A stretch of DNA of 64,000 bases, from assembly GCA_937880095.1 (NCBI GenBank), contig CALFLK010000001.1:62001-126000 (forward strand). Reading direction: 5' to 3'. Within the stretch, counting starts at the first letter, position 1, and each line of letters starts with the position of its first letter. Shown here in pieces: positions 18,500 through 27,984 of this stretch. Source of the stretch: an uncultured Faecalibacterium sp. GTDB lineage: Bacteria; Bacillota; Clostridia; Oscillospirales; Ruminococcaceae. A program made the position numbers and the translations under genes. The notes under the pieces are model-generated. The model saw nothing but the letters and a program-made list of their open reading frames with translations, had not been told where the DNA came from and made no database searches.

Positions 18500-19108
18500 T
18501 TAAAACTTAAAAGTATCCCTGACTCCCAACCACTTTGTATCCTTATCGCTGAAATTAAGGGGTGTTCCATCTTCCAAAGTATAACCGGTTGGATCTGCGC
18601 TTCCTTTGTATTCGCCGATCACCTTTGGCCATTGTATCCCGATTTCCGGGTCATTCCATGCAAGGCCGCCTTCATCATTGGGGTGATAGAAATCATCGCA
18701 CTTGTAGCAGAATTCCGCCACATCAGAAAGCACCAGAAATCCATGAGCAAAACCTTTAGGAATCAGAAACTGCTTTCTGTTTTCTTCGGTCAACTCCACG
18801 CCAAACCATTTGCCGTAGGTTTTGCTGTCACTGCGCAAATCCACAGCCACATCAAACACACCGCCCTTGATCACGCGGACAAGCTTTGTCTGAGGAAACT
18901 GTTTCTGGAAATGCAGACCGCGCAAAACGCCTTTTGTGCTCATAGACTGGTTATCCTGCACAAAAGTAATATCAACGCCCGCTTCTCCCATATCGCGCTG
19001 GCTGTATGTTTCCATGAAATAACCGCGGCCATCCCCATGCACTGCCGGCTGAATTACGCACAGGCCCTCAATACCGCCTACATTCTTTTCAATCGTAATC
19101 TGTCCCAT
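18500..19108 (-). CDS. rfbC: dTDP-4-dehydrorhamnose 3,5-epimerase
   Basis: RfbC/RmlC epimerises dTDP-4-keto-6-deoxyglucose at C3 and C5 in dTDP-L-rhamnose synthesis. The 202-residue cupin protein shows GGIEGLCVIQPAVHGDGRGYFMETY at the N-terminus, NQSMSTKGVLRGLHFQ, the KGGVFDVAVDLR segment and KGFAHGFLVLSDVAEFCYKCDDFYHP. All are family hallmarks, including the catalytic histidine of RGLHFQ. It ends the rfbABDC run, 15 bases after rfbD. It is cytoplasmic. Confidence 0.96.
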   Translation of the reverse strand: MGQITIEKNVGGIEGLCVIQPAVHGDGRGYFMETYSQRDMGEAGVDITFVQDNQSMSTKGVLRGLHFQKQFPQTKLVRVIKGGVFDVAVDLRSDSKTYGKWFGVELTEENRKQFLIPKGFAHGFLVLSDVAEFCYKCDDFYHPNDEGGLAWNDPEIGIQWPKVIGEYKGSADPTGYTLEDGTPLNFSDKDTKWLGVRDTFKF

Positions 19109-19123
19109 TTCTACGCCTTCTTT

Positions 19124-20038
19124 TTAGTATTCGATTTCCTTTAGATACCGGCTCAAGGCATCCTGCCAGGTCGGCAGACGCTCAAAGCCTACTTCTTTCA
19201 GCTTGTTCTTATCCAGACGGCTATTAAATGGACGCGCTGCTTTGGAAAGTCCGTATTCTTCAGTCGTAACCGGCAGAACCTTGGTTTCATACCCAGCCTG
19301 TCTGAAAATCTCACAAGCGAAATCATACCAACTGATATAGCCACCCTCATTGGTTGCGTGGTAATATCCGTATTTATCGGTCAGCGCCATATCGACCAGC
19401 AAACGGGCTAAGTCATACGTATAGGTCGGTGTTCCGATTTGATCATTGACCACTCGGATCGTATCATACTTTTTGCCCACATTCAGCATGGTTTTAATGA
19501 AGTTTTTACCATTCACGCCAAACACCCAAGCGATACGGACAATAAAGTACTTTTCCAGAGTGTTACTGACTGCAAGCTCTCCTTCCAACTTGGTCTGACC
19601 ATAAACGTTCAGAGGCTCATACTCCTTGCAATCTGGTGTCCACGGTTCTGTTCCCTGACCATTGAATACATAGTCGGTGCTAATGTAAATCATCTTGCAG
19701 CTTAGCTTTTTGCAGGCATTTGCAATGTTCTGCGTACCACCCGCATTGACTGCGCGGACTTTTTCTACCTTGTCATCATCTTCAGCCAGATCCACTGCCG
19801 TCCATGCGGCACAATGGATCACCACATCCGGATGAATCTGATTCAATGCATCCTCTACTGCCTGTGCATCGGTGATATCAAGGGAAACATACGGCATCCG
19901 TGTTACATCTGTTCCGTCCTGCACTCCGCTGTATTGGGGCGCAATATCCGAACCGACACCTTCAAAGCCGCGCTTTGCAAGCTCGTTCATCACATCATGG
20001 CCCAGCTGACCGGCAACTCCGGTTACAAATGCTTTCAT
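19124..20038 (-). CDS. rfbD: dTDP-4-dehydrorhamnose reductase
   Basis: RfbD/RmlD performs the final NAD(P)H-dependent reduction to dTDP-L-rhamnose. With the ATG at 20036-20038 (AAAGGAGAACAGC before it) the protein has 304 residues. It starts with the Rossmann motif VTGVAGQLGHDV and contains the YISTDYVFNG and YGQTKLEGE catalytic Ser/Tyr-xxx-Lys region. An upstream extension to 20260 is open but overlaps rfbB and lacks support. A diverged fragment of a second rfbD lies downstream at 17974-18206. Confidence 0.96.
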   Translation of the reverse strand: MKAFVTGVAGQLGHDVMNELAKRGFEGVGSDIAPQYSGVQDGTDVTRMPYVSLDITDAQAVEDALNQIHPDVVIHCAAWTAVDLAEDDDKVEKVRAVNAGGTQNIANACKKLSCKMIYISTDYVFNGQGTEPWTPDCKEYEPLNVYGQTKLEGELAVSNTLEKYFIVRIAWVFGVNGKNFIKTMLNVGKKYDTIRVVNDQIGTPTYTYDLARLLVDMALTDKYGYYHATNEGGYISWYDFACEIFRQAGYETKVLPVTTEEYGLSKAARPFNSRLDKNKLKEVGFERLPTWQDALSRYLKEIEY

Positions 20039-20051
20039 CTGCTGTTCTCCT

Positions 20052-21074
20052 TTAGCCTCGATTGCTATACATCTTTTCGTAGTAGTTCTGATATTCACCG
20101 GAGATAATGGTTTCCCACCAGGCACGGTTATCCAAGTACCACTGAATCGTCTTCTTGATACCGTCTGCAAACATAGTCTCCGGCAGCCAGCCAAGCTCAT
20201 TGTGAATCTTAGTCGGGTCGATTGCATAGCGCATATCGTGACCCTTACGGTCGCCGACATGTGTAATCAGGCTTTCCGGTTTGCCTAGTTCCTTGCAGAT
20301 GATTTTCACGATATCGATGTTCTTCATCTCGTTGTGACCGCCGATGTTGTAAACCTCGCCCACACGGCCTTTGTGGATAATCAAATCGATTGCCTTGCAA
20401 TGATCCTCTACATACAGCCAGTCGCGGACATTGAGGCCTTCGCCATAAACAGGCAACGGCTTATCATTCAAAGCATTAGCGATCATCAGCGGAATCAGCT
20501 TCTCGGGGAAGTGATAGGGACCGTAGTTATTAGAGCAGCGGCTGATGGTAACAGGCAGGCCGTACGTGCGGTGATATGCCAGTACCAACAGATCGGCTGC
20601 TGCCTTAGAGGAAGAGTACGGGCTGCTGGTATGGATCGGAGTTTCCTCGGTAAAGAACAGGTCGGGACGATCTAGCGGCAGATCTCCGTAAACTTCATCG
20701 GTGGACACCTGATGATAACGCTTGATCCCGTACTTGCGGCAGGCGTCCATCATAGTTGCAGTTCCCATGATGTTGGTCTGGAGGAAGATACCGGGATCTT
20801 CGATAGAGCGGTCCACATGGCTCTCTGCTGCAAAGTTCACCACAATGTCAGGGTGTTCTTCTTCAAAAAGCTTGTACACGGCTTCGCGGTCACAGATGTC
20901 CGCTTTCACAAAACGGAAATTGGGGTTCTGCATTACCGGTTCCAAGGTGGACAGGTTGCCCGCATAGGTCAGCTTGTCCAAGCAAATAATACGGTAATCC
21001 GGATACTTCTTCAGCATATGGAAGATAAAGTTGCTTCCGATAAATCCAGCGCCGCCCGTCACGATAATTGTCAT
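20052..21074 (-). CDS. rfbB: dTDP-glucose 4,6-dehydratase
   Basis: RfbB/RmlB converts dTDP-glucose to dTDP-4-keto-6-deoxyglucose. The 340-residue short-chain dehydrogenase has the NAD-binding motif TGGAGFIGSNFI at residue 6, NFAAESHVDRS, the STDEVYGDL motif and the catalytic YSSSKAAADLLV. The length is normal. GAGGAGAAGAATC precedes the ATG. It lies 18 bases downstream of rfbA and 13 bases upstream of rfbD, so all are in one transcript. Confidence 0.97.
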   Translation of the reverse strand: MTIIVTGGAGFIGSNFIFHMLKKYPDYRIICLDKLTYAGNLSTLEPVMQNPNFRFVKADICDREAVYKLFEEEHPDIVVNFAAESHVDRSIEDPGIFLQTNIMGTATMMDACRKYGIKRYHQVSTDEVYGDLPLDRPDLFFTEETPIHTSSPYSSSKAAADLLVLAYHRTYGLPVTISRCSNNYGPYHFPEKLIPLMIANALNDKPLPVYGEGLNVRDWLYVEDHCKAIDLIIHKGRVGEVYNIGGHNEMKNIDIVKIICKELGKPESLITHVGDRKGHDMRYAIDPTKIHNELGWLPETMFADGIKKTIQWYLDNRAWWETIISGEYQNYYEKMYSNRG

Positions 21075-21092
21075 GATTCTTCTCCTCTTTTT

Positions 21093-21992
21093 TTAATCAA
21101 TACAGTGCATCCATATATTTGCCGTCCAGTACATCCTTGAGATAGCGGCCATACTGGTTTTTTTGAGCGGCTCGTAAACCTGCTCGAGCTCTTCCCTGCT
21201 GATCCAGCCATTCAGATAAGCAATTTCCTCAAGGCACGCGATCTTACGATGCTGGTGCGTTTCCACCGTCATAACAAAAGTGGTTGCATCGACAAGGGAT
21301 TCATGTGTACCGGTATCAAGCCATGTAAAACCCTGTCCCAGCAACTCTACATTCAAATCTCCGTTTTCCAGATAAATGCGGTTGAGGTCCGTGATTTCAA
21401 GCTCGCCGCGAGCAGAGGGTTTCAGATTTTTTGCATACTCTACTACACGGTTATCGTAGAAATACAGACCCGTCACGCAGTAGTTGCTCTTGGGATGCTC
21501 CGGTTTCTCCTCAATGGAGATAGCTCGTCCATCTTTGTCAAACTCTACAATACCAAAGCGTTCGGGATCATCCACATAATAGCCAAACACAGTTGCGTTC
21601 TTGCTTGCTTCTGCATTCTCAACAGCCGCTTTCAAGCGTTTTTTGAGGCCGTGACCCGCAAAGATATTGTCACCCAAAACCATAGCCACACTGTCATCAC
21701 CGATGAAATCTTCACCGATTATGAATGCCTGTGCCAGTCCGTCAGGAGAAGGCTGAACCTTATATGTAAGATGCACACCAAACTGATGTCCGTCTCCCAG
21801 CAGTTCTTCAAAACGAGGCGTATCCTGTGGAGTAGAGATGATCAGAATATCCCTGATACCAGCATTCATCAGCACGGACATCGGATAATAAATCATCGGC
21901 TTATCAAAAATCGGCAAAAGCTGCTTGGATGTAACTTTTGTCAGCGGATAAAGGCGGGTTCCAGAACCGCCTGCTAAAATGATACCTTTCAT
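21093..21992 (-). CDS. rfbA: Glucose-1-phosphate thymidylyltransferase with frameshifted C-terminus
   Basis: RfbA/RmlA makes dTDP-glucose from glucose-1-phosphate and dTTP, the entry to rhamnose synthesis. The start at 21990-21992 (MKGIILAGGSGTRLYPLT) follows AAGGAGG. The nucleotidyltransferase core is intact, with the GGSGTRL loop, VLGDNIFAGHG and the EEKPEHPKSN region. The last 20 or so residues (KKTSMAAISRMYW...) are abnormal. Adding one base to the A7 run at 21158-21164 restores the usual ending NQYGRYLKDVLDGKYMDALY with a stop at 21097-21099. This is either a sequencing slip or a true C-terminal frameshift. The catalytic part would be little affected. Confidence 0.92.
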   Translation of the reverse strand: MKGIILAGGSGTRLYPLTKVTSKQLLPIFDKPMIYYPMSVLMNAGIRDILIISTPQDTPRFEELLGDGHQFGVHLTYKVQPSPDGLAQAFIIGEDFIGDDSVAMVLGDNIFAGHGLKKRLKAAVENAEASKNATVFGYYVDDPERFGIVEFDKDGRAISIEEKPEHPKSNYCVTGLYFYDNRVVEYAKNLKPSARGELEITDLNRIYLENGDLNVELLGQGFTWLDTGTHESLVDATTFVMTVETHQHRKIACLEEIAYLNGWISREELEQVYEPLKKTSMAAISRMYWTANIWMHCID

Positions 21993-22055
21993 ATTTTCCT
22001 CCTTTTTCATATTATTGATTTTGCTTTAGACAGATTATAAATTTCGTGTCGACTA

Positions 22056-23135
22056 TTATTGCATTATTTCATTTAACTTTTGAATCAGTGTCGGCATCAG
22101 TACGTTCCAGTCAAACCTTCTGGCAAACTCGATTTTTTCCTGTACGCTCTCATCTTTAAGAGCGTTGGAAATTGCTTTTTCAAACTCTTCAGGTGTATCT
22201 GCCACTATAACAAAAGGTTGCAAAGCATTAACTTCACTCAAGGCTGTACTGACAACAGGCCTGCCAGATGCCAAATATTCACAGGCTTTTCTTGGAAATA
22301 CATAGTCCATAGACGGATCATTATGAAGATACGGAATCATACAAACATCATAACTCGCAATCACATCTGGAATTTCATCACCTGTCACCGGCTCTCGGGT
22401 AGAAATATTAGAAATATCCCCACAGAGCTTTTTTCTGTCAGTATCGGTACCCGGACCTGTAAAAACGAACTTCCATTCTGGATGTTTTTTGGCAACATGA
22501 TGAATCAGTTCAGCGTCGATGCTTCTCTCTGATATCTGACCTACAAAACCGATTATATTCTTTTTTGGCTTTTCAAGATACTGTCGAAATCTCTCTGTAT
22601 TTACCCCGTTGGGAATAAAGATACTTTCTCCCTTCCGTCCGCTTTGCTGTATCTTTCGCTTCATAAGTGTATCTGATGATGAAATCAGTAGATTTGCATT
22701 CTTAAGCACACAATTCTCAAGCTCGATAAGCATTTTGGAATTACGCATCCTGCCGAAAGCTAAAATTTCATCCACCAAATCATATACTGTTGCGAACCTG
22801 CTAAAATATCTATAATCAAAGCCATGAACACGATCTATCCAGATCAAAGGATCATGAAATTCAAGCTGTTCCATGGCCTCAATAATATCTTCGCGAGAAA
22901 GCCGCATATTAATAAAATTCATGCTACGGAGGCAGCGTTCGTATGGACCTCCTCTGCAAGACAAAAGCCAGATATTCTCACGACATTTTCTTAATTCGGA
23001 TGAAAAGTGAATTTGTTTTTTATTAGGTTGTACAAACAATATACGAGCGCCTTTTTGGGAAATTTCAGTCATCATCTCCTGCTGCCGATGCCAAGAAAAA
23101 TCCCAATCAATACTTGATATGTATACAATGTCCAT
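22056..23135 (-). CDS. Glycosyltransferase, GT4-like (GT-B fold)
   Basis: The 359-residue protein has the GT-B layout: an N-terminal acceptor half and a C-terminal nucleotide-sugar half with IGFVGQIS, KFVFTGPG and the GT4-like FPRKACEYLASGRPVVST, where the CEYLASG stretch sits at the donor site. I place the start at MDIVYIS (23133-23135) behind AAAGGGG rather than 12 codons upstream. It is cytoplasmic and probably adds one sugar to the lipid-linked repeat unit. Donor and linkage cannot be read from the sequence. It lies between the FrhB-like gene and rfbA in the same operon. Confidence 0.88.
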   Translation of the reverse strand: MDIVYISSIDWDFSWHRQQEMMTEISQKGARILFVQPNKKQIHFSSELRKCRENIWLLSCRGGPYERCLRSMNFINMRLSREDIIEAMEQLEFHDPLIWIDRVHGFDYRYFSRFATVYDLVDEILAFGRMRNSKMLIELENCVLKNANLLISSSDTLMKRKIQQSGRKGESIFIPNGVNTERFRQYLEKPKKNIIGFVGQISERSIDAELIHHVAKKHPEWKFVFTGPGTDTDRKKLCGDISNISTREPVTGDEIPDVIASYDVCMIPYLHNDPSMDYVFPRKACEYLASGRPVVSTALSEVNALQPFVIVADTPEEFEKAISNALKDESVQEKIEFARRFDWNVLMPTLIQKLNEIMQ

Positions 23136-23218
23136 TTTGTCCCCTTTAAAAGCAGCAAAAAGTCTTGACAAATGTTATTGAATCAACTTTTTACAGAACA
23201 AACATACGCATTACACTA

Positions 23219-24385
23219 TTAAATCTTCTTTTGAAGAATTCTTTTGATTGTTCCTCCAAAAACTCTCATTTTTCTTTTTAATGTTACGCCTTGAGAATAT
23301 TCTTTCAATTTTCTATCAGCATAAGAAGGGGTAGGTTTTCCAAGTACTTTCATTGCTAGGATTCTCATGCGCATATCCTGTCTTCTTTGGAGTTGTGATT
23401 TCTGAATCAAAGGAAGTTCTGCATTAAAACGATCATAAGGTGTGCAGTTTATTTTCCCCTCTTTCTCCATTTCGTCCAGAAGTTTCTTTCCTTCAGCAGT
23501 TCTGGCAAAAATGACATTTCTGCCTTTCATCTCAGAGAAATCCGGTGTTCCATCATCCTTTAGATACCACGCATCACCACAACTTATATCGCTCATTTCG
23601 CCTAAGCCATCTGCACAGAATTTACAGGCATACATAACATCTCTGCCCAAATATTTTCCCCACGAGGATTCGTATTCCATGCGATGTTCTTTTCCATTTT
23701 TGTCTATTGCTGTTGTGTAACCAGGCCAGCCGTTTCCGCGATAGACCAAAGATCTGCAATTTTCATGTGTACAGTCCAAGTCTTTAAGAAGGTTATTCTG
23801 TGCCTGTACACTAGGAAGGCCCATGCAAAAAAACGACAGCAAATAACAAATTTGCTTTTGCATTTCTGTCTTTTTATTCATATAGTTTCTTAATGCGGTT
23901 ACATCACAGGGTTTTCCAATAAATGCATATTTTTTATTAGCATCAAGCTTGGAAATCTCCATCAGCGGCGATGAAATCGAATACCGGGAACCACATCTTG
24001 AAAGAACTTCTTCTTCCGTTGTACTATAATAAATTTTTGTCTTTGTAGGATCATCGGGATCTGCGCCAACGTGGATAATCTCATCAACTTTACCAGTTTG
24101 CAGCAAGAAAGCAGCTATTTCTGAAAGCACACCTCCGCTGGAAGCTTTTTTTCGAATTTCTTCATTGCTGGAATATCCCAAATAAACGCCTTCGTATTTG
24201 CCCCAGATTTCCTTTTCATCCATATGTTTCATCTGGCATCCCGATGCAGGACACACTTTGCTGAACCACGCGTCGTCACCATCTTTCGGATGCAGAAATC
24301 CTTTTTCGTCCGTTTCCAGCGTACACTGTCCCATAGATTGGCATAAACCGCACCCAGTACAAAACAATTTATACTTTTGATCCAT
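23219..24385 (-). CDS. FrhB-like iron-sulfur flavoprotein of polysaccharide loci
   Basis: The 388-residue protein belongs to the coenzyme F420 hydrogenase/dehydrogenase beta-subunit-like family. It starts with a ferredoxin-like cysteine cluster (CTGCGLCQSMGQC), then carries KASSGGVLSEIAAFLL, an FIGKPCDVTALRNYM segment and CKFCADGLGEMSDISCGDAW. In Firmicutes such proteins often accompany polysaccharide pyruvyl transferases, as here (25827-27035). The redox role in glycan synthesis is unclear. GAGGAGATATT precedes the ATG. Family assignment is good, and substrate is unknown. Confidence 0.88.
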   Translation of the reverse strand: MDQKYKLFCTGCGLCQSMGQCTLETDEKGFLHPKDGDDAWFSKVCPASGCQMKHMDEKEIWGKYEGVYLGYSSNEEIRKKASSGGVLSEIAAFLLQTGKVDEIIHVGADPDDPTKTKIYYSTTEEEVLSRCGSRYSISSPLMEISKLDANKKYAFIGKPCDVTALRNYMNKKTEMQKQICYLLSFFCMGLPSVQAQNNLLKDLDCTHENCRSLVYRGNGWPGYTTAIDKNGKEHRMEYESSWGKYLGRDVMYACKFCADGLGEMSDISCGDAWYLKDDGTPDFSEMKGRNVIFARTAEGKKLLDEMEKEGKINCTPYDRFNAELPLIQKSQLQRRQDMRMRILAMKVLGKPTPSYADRKLKEYSQGVTLKRKMRVFGGTIKRILQKKI

Positions 24386-24394
24386 AATATCTCC

Positions 24395-25825
24395 TCACTC
24401 TGATTTTCCTTTATGGTTTGTACATCCCAAAAACGGAAAAATACGGTTCAATTCCTTCCGGTAGAAAAATGCCAAGCACACCATATAAACAAACGCCAGT
24501 CCCCACCGTACCGCCCATATATCTTGGAACACATAGAATATGATAACCGCTGCAAAGTTCTGGAGTAGCGAACCTGCAAAGCTTCGAACGGGATATATCT
24601 TTGCATCTAATCGCTTTACGCTCATAGCATGTATCACAAAAGAAGCAAGATATGCAGCCAGTGTTGTATATGCCGCAGCCACATATCCATATTTAGGAAT
24701 AAATATCAAATTTAAAATGATATTGACTGTAGCAGCAATGATTGTATTTACCGTTATCTGTACGGTCTTCTTATGATAGTGCTCCACATTCACATATAAA
24801 GTGTATAAAAATACCACATAGCTGGAAAGCACAACCGGCGGAATAATCGAAACACCTTCCCAATATTCTGAAGGTGTCAGGATTTTTACGATTTCAGGTC
24901 CAACAAGAATTAATCCTATCAAAAAGAAAGTTATCGTCTGTACATAAATAACAACTTTCTTATTTACTGATTCATAATCTCGTTTATTATAATGCTTGTA
25001 AAACCAAGGCACCCACACGCCATCCAAAGCAGTAGTTGCTACGGTAGCAATCATGCCGAAATTGTAAATAAGACTGTAAATACCAGTCTGATCAGGCCCC
25101 ACAAACTCTGTGATCATCATCCTGTCCGACTGGGAAAGTATGCTCAAAGCAATTCCATGTAAAACCAGAGGCAACGAGATTTTCAGGCCATAACTAATAT
25201 ATTCGCCTTTGAGACACGGCCTGTTTTTTCCGTAAACTAAAATCAAAATGCTAAAAGCAAACAGAATATAAACGATACAAGTCGGCACGATTCGTCCCAA
25301 ATATGCATTCTCCTTGACCATAAACATAATCGCGCCTATAGCCAGAATAGAAGATATCATGTTTGGCAAAACCATAATTGCAGTCCGTTTTTTATATTCG
25401 TACTGCATCATCAGGTACATGGAAAAATCTTCAATAATTGCAGAAGAAACACTTTGGAGCAAACATAGCAAAACTAAAAGCAAAGACACATTAACATGCA
25501 GCAAGCAAAAAATCAACACTGCTGCTGTAGAAACGGCTATCCCAACAATCAGACTGAATGTAAGTGTTACATTTAGAAAATCTTTTTCTTTTCCCTGATA
25601 ATCCACAAAAGAAGCTCTAATACTCATGTGAAGCGCAAATCCTAAAACAACACTCAAAATAGCAACCCATGAAGTATATGTATTTATAATACCATAATCT
25701 GTTGTGGACAGAATCCGGGTAAAAATCGGAACTGTAAGAAAAGTAATGCCTTTGCTAAAGAGGCTTCCAACAAGATAATAAACACTGGCCTGCCTTACCT
25801 GAACTCCCTTAGAACTTTTATCCAT
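24395..25825 (-). CDS. wzx: Wzx-type polysaccharide repeat-unit flippase
   Basis: This 476-residue membrane protein of the MOP/MATE-like polysaccharide exporter family has about 12-14 predicted helices and starts with the typical amphipathic SSKGVQVRQASVYYLVGSLFSKGITFLTVPIFTRILSTTDYG. It would flip the undecaprenyl-linked repeat unit across the membrane for polymerisation by the protein at 27985-29232. It starts one base after the pyruvyl transferase stop, so translation may be coupled. Confidence 0.93.
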   Translation of the reverse strand: MDKSSKGVQVRQASVYYLVGSLFSKGITFLTVPIFTRILSTTDYGIINTYTSWVAILSVVLGFALHMSIRASFVDYQGKEKDFLNVTLTFSLIVGIAVSTAAVLIFCLLHVNVSLLLVLLCLLQSVSSAIIEDFSMYLMMQYEYKKRTAIMVLPNMISSILAIGAIMFMVKENAYLGRIVPTCIVYILFAFSILILVYGKNRPCLKGEYISYGLKISLPLVLHGIALSILSQSDRMMITEFVGPDQTGIYSLIYNFGMIATVATTALDGVWVPWFYKHYNKRDYESVNKKVVIYVQTITFFLIGLILVGPEIVKILTPSEYWEGVSIIPPVVLSSYVVFLYTLYVNVEHYHKKTVQITVNTIIAATVNIILNLIFIPKYGYVAAAYTTLAAYLASFVIHAMSVKRLDAKIYPVRSFAGSLLQNFAAVIIFYVFQDIWAVRWGLAFVYMVCLAFFYRKELNRIFPFLGCTNHKGKSE

Positions 25826-25826
25826 T

Positions 25827-27035
25827 TTACTTACCAGATTTCCTCCCAGATACAGATTGAAGCCACTCTGTCAGCACAGCCTGAAAGCATTTTCTATTTT
25901 CTTTTACCACATGCATGCAATTTTTCACTTCACTGCTCAACTGCTTATACTGTGAAACATATGAAACGATCATATCCGCCGCATCCTGTGTTCCAACTTT
26001 TTGAAGGTCCACAGTGCGATGGTATCCTACCGTTTCAAAAAGTCCTGCGAATTTACGGCTGTATGCCACAGGAATACATGCCGTTTCGCTGGTAAAAGCA
26101 GCAATTGTGCCGTGCATTCTCGAACCAATAAAAACATCCATTCCAGATATAAAACTCTTCGCTTCCATTGGATTTGCGAACTGATCCACTAAAATCATTG
26201 CAGGATACTTCTGCTTCAACTTAGAATGAACATCGTAATCATCACCTACATGTGAAATCAAATAAACTTCATATTCAGGACGATTTGTAAAGAAATCACA
26301 TATCTGTTGGATTACGAGATCATAGTCTGCTTTCAGCACAAAAGACACTTCTGTCTGCTCTGTTTTATTTGATGCCAAAAGACCCGAGACATTTAGTCCT
26401 ACCCGAATCTTACCCGTACCCTGTGATTTTTCAGCCGGATGATATGGCAATTGAAACGCCAAATCATATGTCTCCACAGCATCTATCCCTGCAATATTTT
26501 TCACCACATTTGTAGACTGTTCATCTCTAGAAATGACCACATCTGCGTATTTAATTGCTTCAGCAGCAACAGCAGCATTCTTTTCTGAAAGAAATGGGCC
26601 GTAAGTCTGCGGTGCCAACATCAGCGGCTTATGAAACTTTTTCAACAGCAATTTTGCATTTGTTCTTTGATCAAATATATCTTGTCCATAGATATCGGTA
26701 AAACTGTCTCCTGCGGTGACATCAATTACACAATCACAATGAAGTATACCTGCTAATAGCTTCAGATTCTGTACCGCCGCTTTAGCAAATTTTTTCGGCT
26801 GATTCGGAACCCAGAATCCCGGTCTTGCGCACGAAATTTTGTTCTTAGAAATATTCAGATTTGCTGCAATCTCTTCTATTTTCTCGCTTCGGTTTGTTCC
26901 ATCAAAAATCCAATAGTGGAACTCTGTATCCATTTCAGCAGACACTTTTTCCAAAGTTGCAAGTATTGTATAAGTTAGTGCCATACAGCCAAGATTTCCA
27001 TTGTCTGCCGGTGCCCCCATTATGCCAATATTCAC
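25827..27035 (-). CDS. Polysaccharide pyruvyl transferase family protein
   Basis: The 402-residue GT-B-like enzyme of the CsaB/WcaK family transfers pyruvate from phosphoenolpyruvate as a ketal onto a glycan sugar. Visible features are the N-terminal NIGIMGAPADNGNLGCMALT, a central LLAPQTYGPF, and a C-terminal GSRMHGTIAAF motif with the conserved histidine. The start is a GTG behind GGGAGG. Its presence suggests a negatively charged, pyruvylated polysaccharide. Pairing with the FrhB-like gene two positions later is a recurrent arrangement. Confidence 0.9.
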   Translation of the reverse strand: MNIGIMGAPADNGNLGCMALTYTILATLEKVSAEMDTEFHYWIFDGTNRSEKIEEIAANLNISKNKISCARPGFWVPNQPKKFAKAAVQNLKLLAGILHCDCVIDVTAGDSFTDIYGQDIFDQRTNAKLLLKKFHKPLMLAPQTYGPFLSEKNAAVAAEAIKYADVVISRDEQSTNVVKNIAGIDAVETYDLAFQLPYHPAEKSQGTGKIRVGLNVSGLLASNKTEQTEVSFVLKADYDLVIQQICDFFTNRPEYEVYLISHVGDDYDVHSKLKQKYPAMILVDQFANPMEAKSFISGMDVFIGSRMHGTIAAFTSETACIPVAYSRKFAGLFETVGYHRTVDLQKVGTQDAADMIVSYVSQYKQLSSEVKNCMHVVKENRKCFQAVLTEWLQSVSGRKSGK

Positions 27036-27071
27036 AGGTTAACCTCCCATAACGTATTCTGTTTAATCTTC

Positions 27072-27968
27072 TTATATTTTTTTACGTATCCAAGATTTTG
27101 TGCAGCCTGCCGCAGCAACTGCAATATTCAGGACATGTATCAAAAAAAGCGGCAGCTGCATATATGAGGGATAATATAGTTCACAAAAGTGACGTCGAGA
27201 TCGATAGTTGATCTTAGCCTCAGAAATTCGCTTAGCTAAAGATTTTTTTCTATGTTTAGTGAAATCATGGTTATGATAATAGAATTGATCCAAAGCAATT
27301 ACTTCCCGATATCCCAATTTTTTACAACTGATTCCCAGCACGTTTTCCTCATTGTACAAGAAAAAGCTCTCATCCAGATAGTTCATCTTCAGCAAAAGTT
27401 CTGTTTTCATAATGAAGAAGCATCCAACTACACAATCCACAGCTGCTAAATTATCATGAAGCATCTGATAATGAACCGGTTTTTCTGTCCTTCTGTTTCC
27501 AGAATACAAATTGAAAACTAATTCTTTTTTACCCGGAATATTCCACCCGGAACACAGCGGATTATAGATATCATCTATACCAATGGTAGATCCTCCAATC
27601 ACACCGTACTCTTCTTTAGAAAAAAGTCTGCTATACATCGTTTCCAGAACAGAAAGCTTTGGAATAGAAACGTCCGGATTCATAACACAAACGCCATCAA
27701 CATGATATTTTTCAATTGCATATCGAAATCCAATATTATTTCCTGCACTGTATCCCTTATTCTGTTTGCTTTGAAGAACCTCTACATAAGGCATTTTTCC
27801 AAGCTGAGAAATCAACACTTCGTAAGATTCATCCGGAGAGTTATTATCAACAACAATAATCCGAAAATTGCTCTTAAAGCTTTCCAGCTGTTTGACCAAA
27901 GCGCATGTTTCCTGTGCGGAGCAATAATTCAAAATGACTACAGCTAAACTTTTCAAATCAACTTGCAT
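27072..27968 (-). CDS. Glycosyltransferase family 2 (rhamnosyltransferase-like)
   Basis: The 298-residue GT-A enzyme has the N-terminal AVVILNYCSAQET, IIVVDNNSPDESY, KNKGYSAGNNIGFRYA and a metal-binding-region MNPDVSIP (DxD-like). It has a C-terminal hydrophobic segment that may associate with the membrane. This type is common in rhamnose-containing glycans, which fits the rfb genes in the same cluster. Exact donor and acceptor are unknown. Confidence 0.88.
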   Translation of the reverse strand: MQVDLKSLAVVILNYCSAQETCALVKQLESFKSNFRIIVVDNNSPDESYEVLISQLGKMPYVEVLQSKQNKGYSAGNNIGFRYAIEKYHVDGVCVMNPDVSIPKLSVLETMYSRLFSKEEYGVIGGSTIGIDDIYNPLCSGWNIPGKKELVFNLYSGNRRTEKPVHYQMLHDNLAAVDCVVGCFFIMKTELLLKMNYLDESFFLYNEENVLGISCKKLGYREVIALDQFYYHNHDFTKHRKKSLAKRISEAKINYRSRRHFCELYYPSYMQLPLFLIHVLNIAVAAAGCTKSWIRKKI

Positions 27969-27984
27969 GACACTCTATCCTCTT

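Noticed and set aside
20039..20260. N-terminal extension of RfbD
   Set aside because: It overlaps rfbB by about 200 bases, is not part of the reductase family and has no start signal. The ATG at 20038 has a clear ribosome binding site.
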